Below are positions 61,903-64,000 of a stretch of 64,000 nt of DNA, piece by piece. The stretch covers positions 1,922,001 through 1,986,000 of the forward strand of contig CP007053.1 in assembly GCA_000242935.3 (NCBI GenBank), read 5' to 3'. Origin of the DNA: Opitutaceae bacterium TAV5. GTDB lineage: Bacteria; Verrucomicrobiota; Verrucomicrobiia; Opitutales; Opitutaceae. The notes beneath the pieces are model-generated. The model did no database searches. It was given only the letters and a program-made list of their open reading frames with translations, and was not told the DNA's origin. Each line of letters begins with the position of its first letter. Within the stretch, counting starts at the first letter, position 1. A program made the translations under genes and the position numbers.

Positions 61903-63741
61903 CTAGAAGCGGGCGTTGATATCGAACTGGAACACATCGGCGGAGTACGGGGGACCGGCGATGGAGTCGGCGCTCAGCCAGCGGATGCGCCCGTTCACGT
62001 TTTTCGACAGGCCCATCGTCAGGCCGAGGATGTAGCCTTTCAGGTTGGTGCCCCCCAGGCCGAAGTCGGAATCGGTGAACCCGTCCACCACGGCGTCGGA
62101 CTCGACGTACTTGTAGGCAATGCTCGCCTGCCAGTCCCAGCGTTTTTCCAGCACCAGGCTGCCGACATTGAGCCGGACCAGGTAGCCGATGTCGCCGCCT
62201 TCAAAGTTGTCGTCGTCGTCGAGGTTGTTGGTCGGCCCCTTGTGGCGGCTGGGGCCGTTGGCGTTGATCGCCGCCTCGTCGAACGCGAGGTTTTGCACAA
62301 ACTCGGCCTCCAGCGACAGGTGCACCGGATCGAATTTCTTGTAATCCACCTTCGCGGTCAGCGCCAGTTCGCGGAAGGGCGTGGCCAGGCCGAAGTATTG
62401 CCACTCGTTATTCAGATCGCTCGTGCCGGGATAATATTCGGGGATTTCGCGCAGGGCAATGTAGCTGTTCCCCCGCTGGGCAAAGGCCGGACGGGAGCCG
62501 TCGGTGTTGCCGGGATCGGAGGAGTTGAGCGGGATGTAGGAGCTGGAGACCTTTCCCTCGATGTTCACAAAATCGTAATAGGCCGCGCCGACCTTGACCG
62601 AGAGGTTGTCGGAAAGCTTCCAGTCGAAGCCGAGCTGGCCGCCGTAGAGCCACTTGTCCTCGCTCTTGAACTTCTGCGGCTGGTTGCTGGAAAAGTTGAA
62701 GTCGGTGTTGTAGACGGGAAAGGCGCCGAGCGTGAAAAAGGGCGTGATGCGCTGGCCGATACCGTAGCGGGCCTGGACCATGATGCCGTCGAAACCGAGG
62801 TCGTCGTCCCAGACCAGGTCGGTGGCAAAGAACGGGTTCTCGAAACGGCCGACGGTGAGGGTGATCTTTTTGTCGGAGGTGAGTCCGGGAACGTCGTATT
62901 TGAGAAACGCGCGGTCGAGCCAGAGGGCGTATTTGGCGCCGAGTCCGTCGGACCCCATCGTCTGGTTGGTGGAGACCGGCGAGTCGTCGTTGCCGGTGGC
63001 GATGCGCAGTCCGGCAGAAAAATTCTCGCCGAGGTCGGCATCGAGCGCGAGGCGGGCGCGGAGGCGAAGCCGGTCGCGGTCCTGGTCGGCGTTGTAAGTA
63101 GGCGGCTCGGTGGTGGTATTGAGCGACGAGATGTCGAAGGGCGAGCCGCGGTTGATGCTGTTGAAATTGTAGAACGGATTGAAGCCGGGACCGACGGCAT
63201 TGTCGTCGGGGAAGGACGTGCCTTCGTAACGGAAACGGACGTCACCGGTGAGCCGGAGTTTTTTGGTCCAGGCGGGCACCTCGCGGGGATCGGCCCAGTT
63301 TTCCTCGCGGGCCTGGCGCATCACGTCCTGCCTGATGTCCTCGCGCAGTTGCTGCCGGACCGACTCGGGCACGTAGGTGACGCGGACTCCGCCGGACGGC
63401 GTCGTGGTGGTCACGGGCGAGAGCCCGGAGGGCACACCGGCCGGGGACGAGGCGGTGACGGTCGCGGCGCCGCCGGGCGCGTGGGCCAGCGCGGCGAGCC
63501 GGGCGGTTTCCCTGGCCGCCGCGGCCTCGGCTTCCGCCTGCCGGACCAGACCCTCGGCCTGCTCCTGCGTGAAAATGCCCTGCTGCACGAGCAGGCGCAG
63601 GATGTTCACCGTCACGCTCTCCGACGGGGCGGAGGGCGGGTTTTCGGCTCCGGTGGCAAGGAGGGCTGAAAAACCCAGCGCGGCGAGGCCGGCAAGAAGC
63701 CGGAGTCCGGACCGGCGCGGGTGTGGCTGTTCGGTTGTCAT
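61903..63741 (-). CDS. Putative outer-membrane porin with N-terminal helical domain
   Basis: 612 aa from the ATG giving MTTEQPHPRRSGLRLLAGLA (a TTG 18 bases upstream is also possible). A signal peptide is followed by a short helical segment (SVTVNILRLLVQQGIFTQEQ, then AEGLVRQAEAEAAAARETAR) typical of this putative-porin family. A barrel of about 16 alternating strands then follows, with LRLTGDVRFRYEGTSF, DRDRLRLRARLALDADLGEN, TLTVGRFENPFFATDLVWDD and a terminal FQFDINARF ending in Phe. It should form a channel for small solutes in the outer membrane. It belongs to the TonB-porin-coil-isomerase-TpsA array. Confidence 0.85.
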   Translation of the reverse strand: MTTEQPHPRRSGLRLLAGLAALGFSALLATGAENPPSAPSESVTVNILRLLVQQGIFTQEQAEGLVRQAEAEAAAARETARLAALAHAPGGAATVTASSPAGVPSGLSPVTTTTPSGGVRVTYVPESVRQQLREDIRQDVMRQAREENWADPREVPAWTKKLRLTGDVRFRYEGTSFPDDNAVGPGFNPFYNFNSINRGSPFDISSLNTTTEPPTYNADQDRDRLRLRARLALDADLGENFSAGLRIATGNDDSPVSTNQTMGSDGLGAKYALWLDRAFLKYDVPGLTSDKKITLTVGRFENPFFATDLVWDDDLGFDGIMVQARYGIGQRITPFFTLGAFPVYNTDFNFSSNQPQKFKSEDKWLYGGQLGFDWKLSDNLSVKVGAAYYDFVNIEGKVSSSYIPLNSSDPGNTDGSRPAFAQRGNSYIALREIPEYYPGTSDLNNEWQYFGLATPFRELALTAKVDYKKFDPVHLSLEAEFVQNLAFDEAAINANGPSRHKGPTNNLDDDDNFEGGDIGYLVRLNVGSLVLEKRWDWQASIAYKYVESDAVVDGFTDSDFGLGGTNLKGYILGLTMGLSKNVNGRIRWLSADSIAGPPYSADVFQFDINARF

Positions 63742-63786
63742 TGGAAATCGGTTACGCAATAAAAATGGTTTCGGAACGGAGAGGGA

Positions 63787-64000
63787 TCAGGGACGGCGGG
63801 CGGTGAGGCGCAGGACGATGGGCGCGGGCATGTCGGCGGGCGGCGGTTCGCGGAGCGTGAGGCCGGTGAGCACGTCCTTTTCGATGGCGGTATCCAGATC
63901 CCGGTTGCCGGTGCTGCCGACCAGCCGGGCGGCGCGGATGCGGCCTCCCTCGTCGGGCCAGATGCGCACCGTGATGCGCAGGTCGGCCACGCGGGTCCTT
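63787..64000 (-). CDS. TonB-family C-terminal domain (5' part beyond the window)
   Basis: Partial: the last 70 codons of a longer gene whose start lies outside. The visible part RVADLRITVRIWPDEGGRIR, then AARLVGSTGNRDLDTAIEKD and LRLTARRP, fits the C-terminal TonB domain, including the GSTGNRDLDTAI helix start of the fold (usual SSG/TGxxxLDxAA). TonB transmits the proton gradient energy of ExbB/ExbD in the inner membrane to outer-membrane proteins. It lies 45 bases upstream of the porin gene in the same direction. exbB and exbD are expected just outside the window. Confidence 0.65.
   Translation of the reverse strand, partial: RTRVADLRITVRIWPDEGGRIRAARLVGSTGNRDLDTAIEKDVLTGLTLREPPPADMPAPIVLRLTARRP

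Overview
The window looks like a GC-rich chromosome segment from a Verrucomicrobiota bacterium, most probably an Opitutaceae relative. This is inferred from gene content: three proteins with C-terminal PEP-CTERM sorting signals, single prepilin-like genes beside sugar-active enzymes, AraC/XylR and LacI regulators, autotransporter-type beta-strand repeat giants, and many palindromic intergenic repeats. Shine-Dalgarno sequences are weak or absent before most starts, so many starts were chosen from signal peptides and family alignment.

Layout. 1-3.7 kb: a lactate-oxidation pair (lutA, partial lutB) divergent from rhamnulokinase (rhaB). 3.8-12 kb: mixed housekeeping and envelope genes (TerC, ExoD-like, AraC, a calpain-like secreted protease with an EF-hand, a membrane-anchored DNA/RNA nuclease, a DUF2937 protein, a PEP-CTERM protein) separated by repeat elements. 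11.6-15.8 kb: a minus-strand carbohydrate cluster (prepilin, clan-A glycosidase, carbohydrate-binding-like protein, XylR-type regulator). 16-20.1 kb: a secreted unknown, a Bcr/CflA-type drug exporter, a secreted phosphodiesterase and purE. 20.2-26.8 kb: a second carbohydrate cluster (barrel-like unknown, heparinase/alginate-lyase-like protein, prepilin, PEP-CTERM protein) with a divergent LacI regulator. 26.9-28.5 kb: a conserved cytosolic unknown.

28.6-39.3 kb looks like an old island: tRNA-Ser(GGA), then a frameshifted tyrosine recombinase remnant, then one 2852-codon PEP-CTERM beta-strand-repeat gene, then decayed NTF2-like gene fragments. 39.4-64 kb is almost entirely one minus-strand surface-export locus. 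In transcription order it holds a TonB-type C-terminus (cut by the window edge), a porin, a periplasmic coiled-coil protein, a parvulin prolyl isomerase, a 3638-aa and a 2035-aa filamentous-haemagglutinin-type exoprotein (TpsA), one FhaC/ShlB-type outer membrane transporter (TpsB), then two small regulators. I read this as a two-partner secretion system with its own envelope chaperone and possibly TonB-linked energy input. It is the most interesting part of the window.

Intergenic DNA carries at least four repeat families: 74-bp ACACAAAG inverted repeats, GAACAGAAGG/ACGAAG inverted repeats, ACCACGGAT inverted repeats, and GC-rich GGGC..GCCC hairpins followed by GCCAC. No CRISPR array, rRNA gene, intact transposase or convincing riboswitch was seen.
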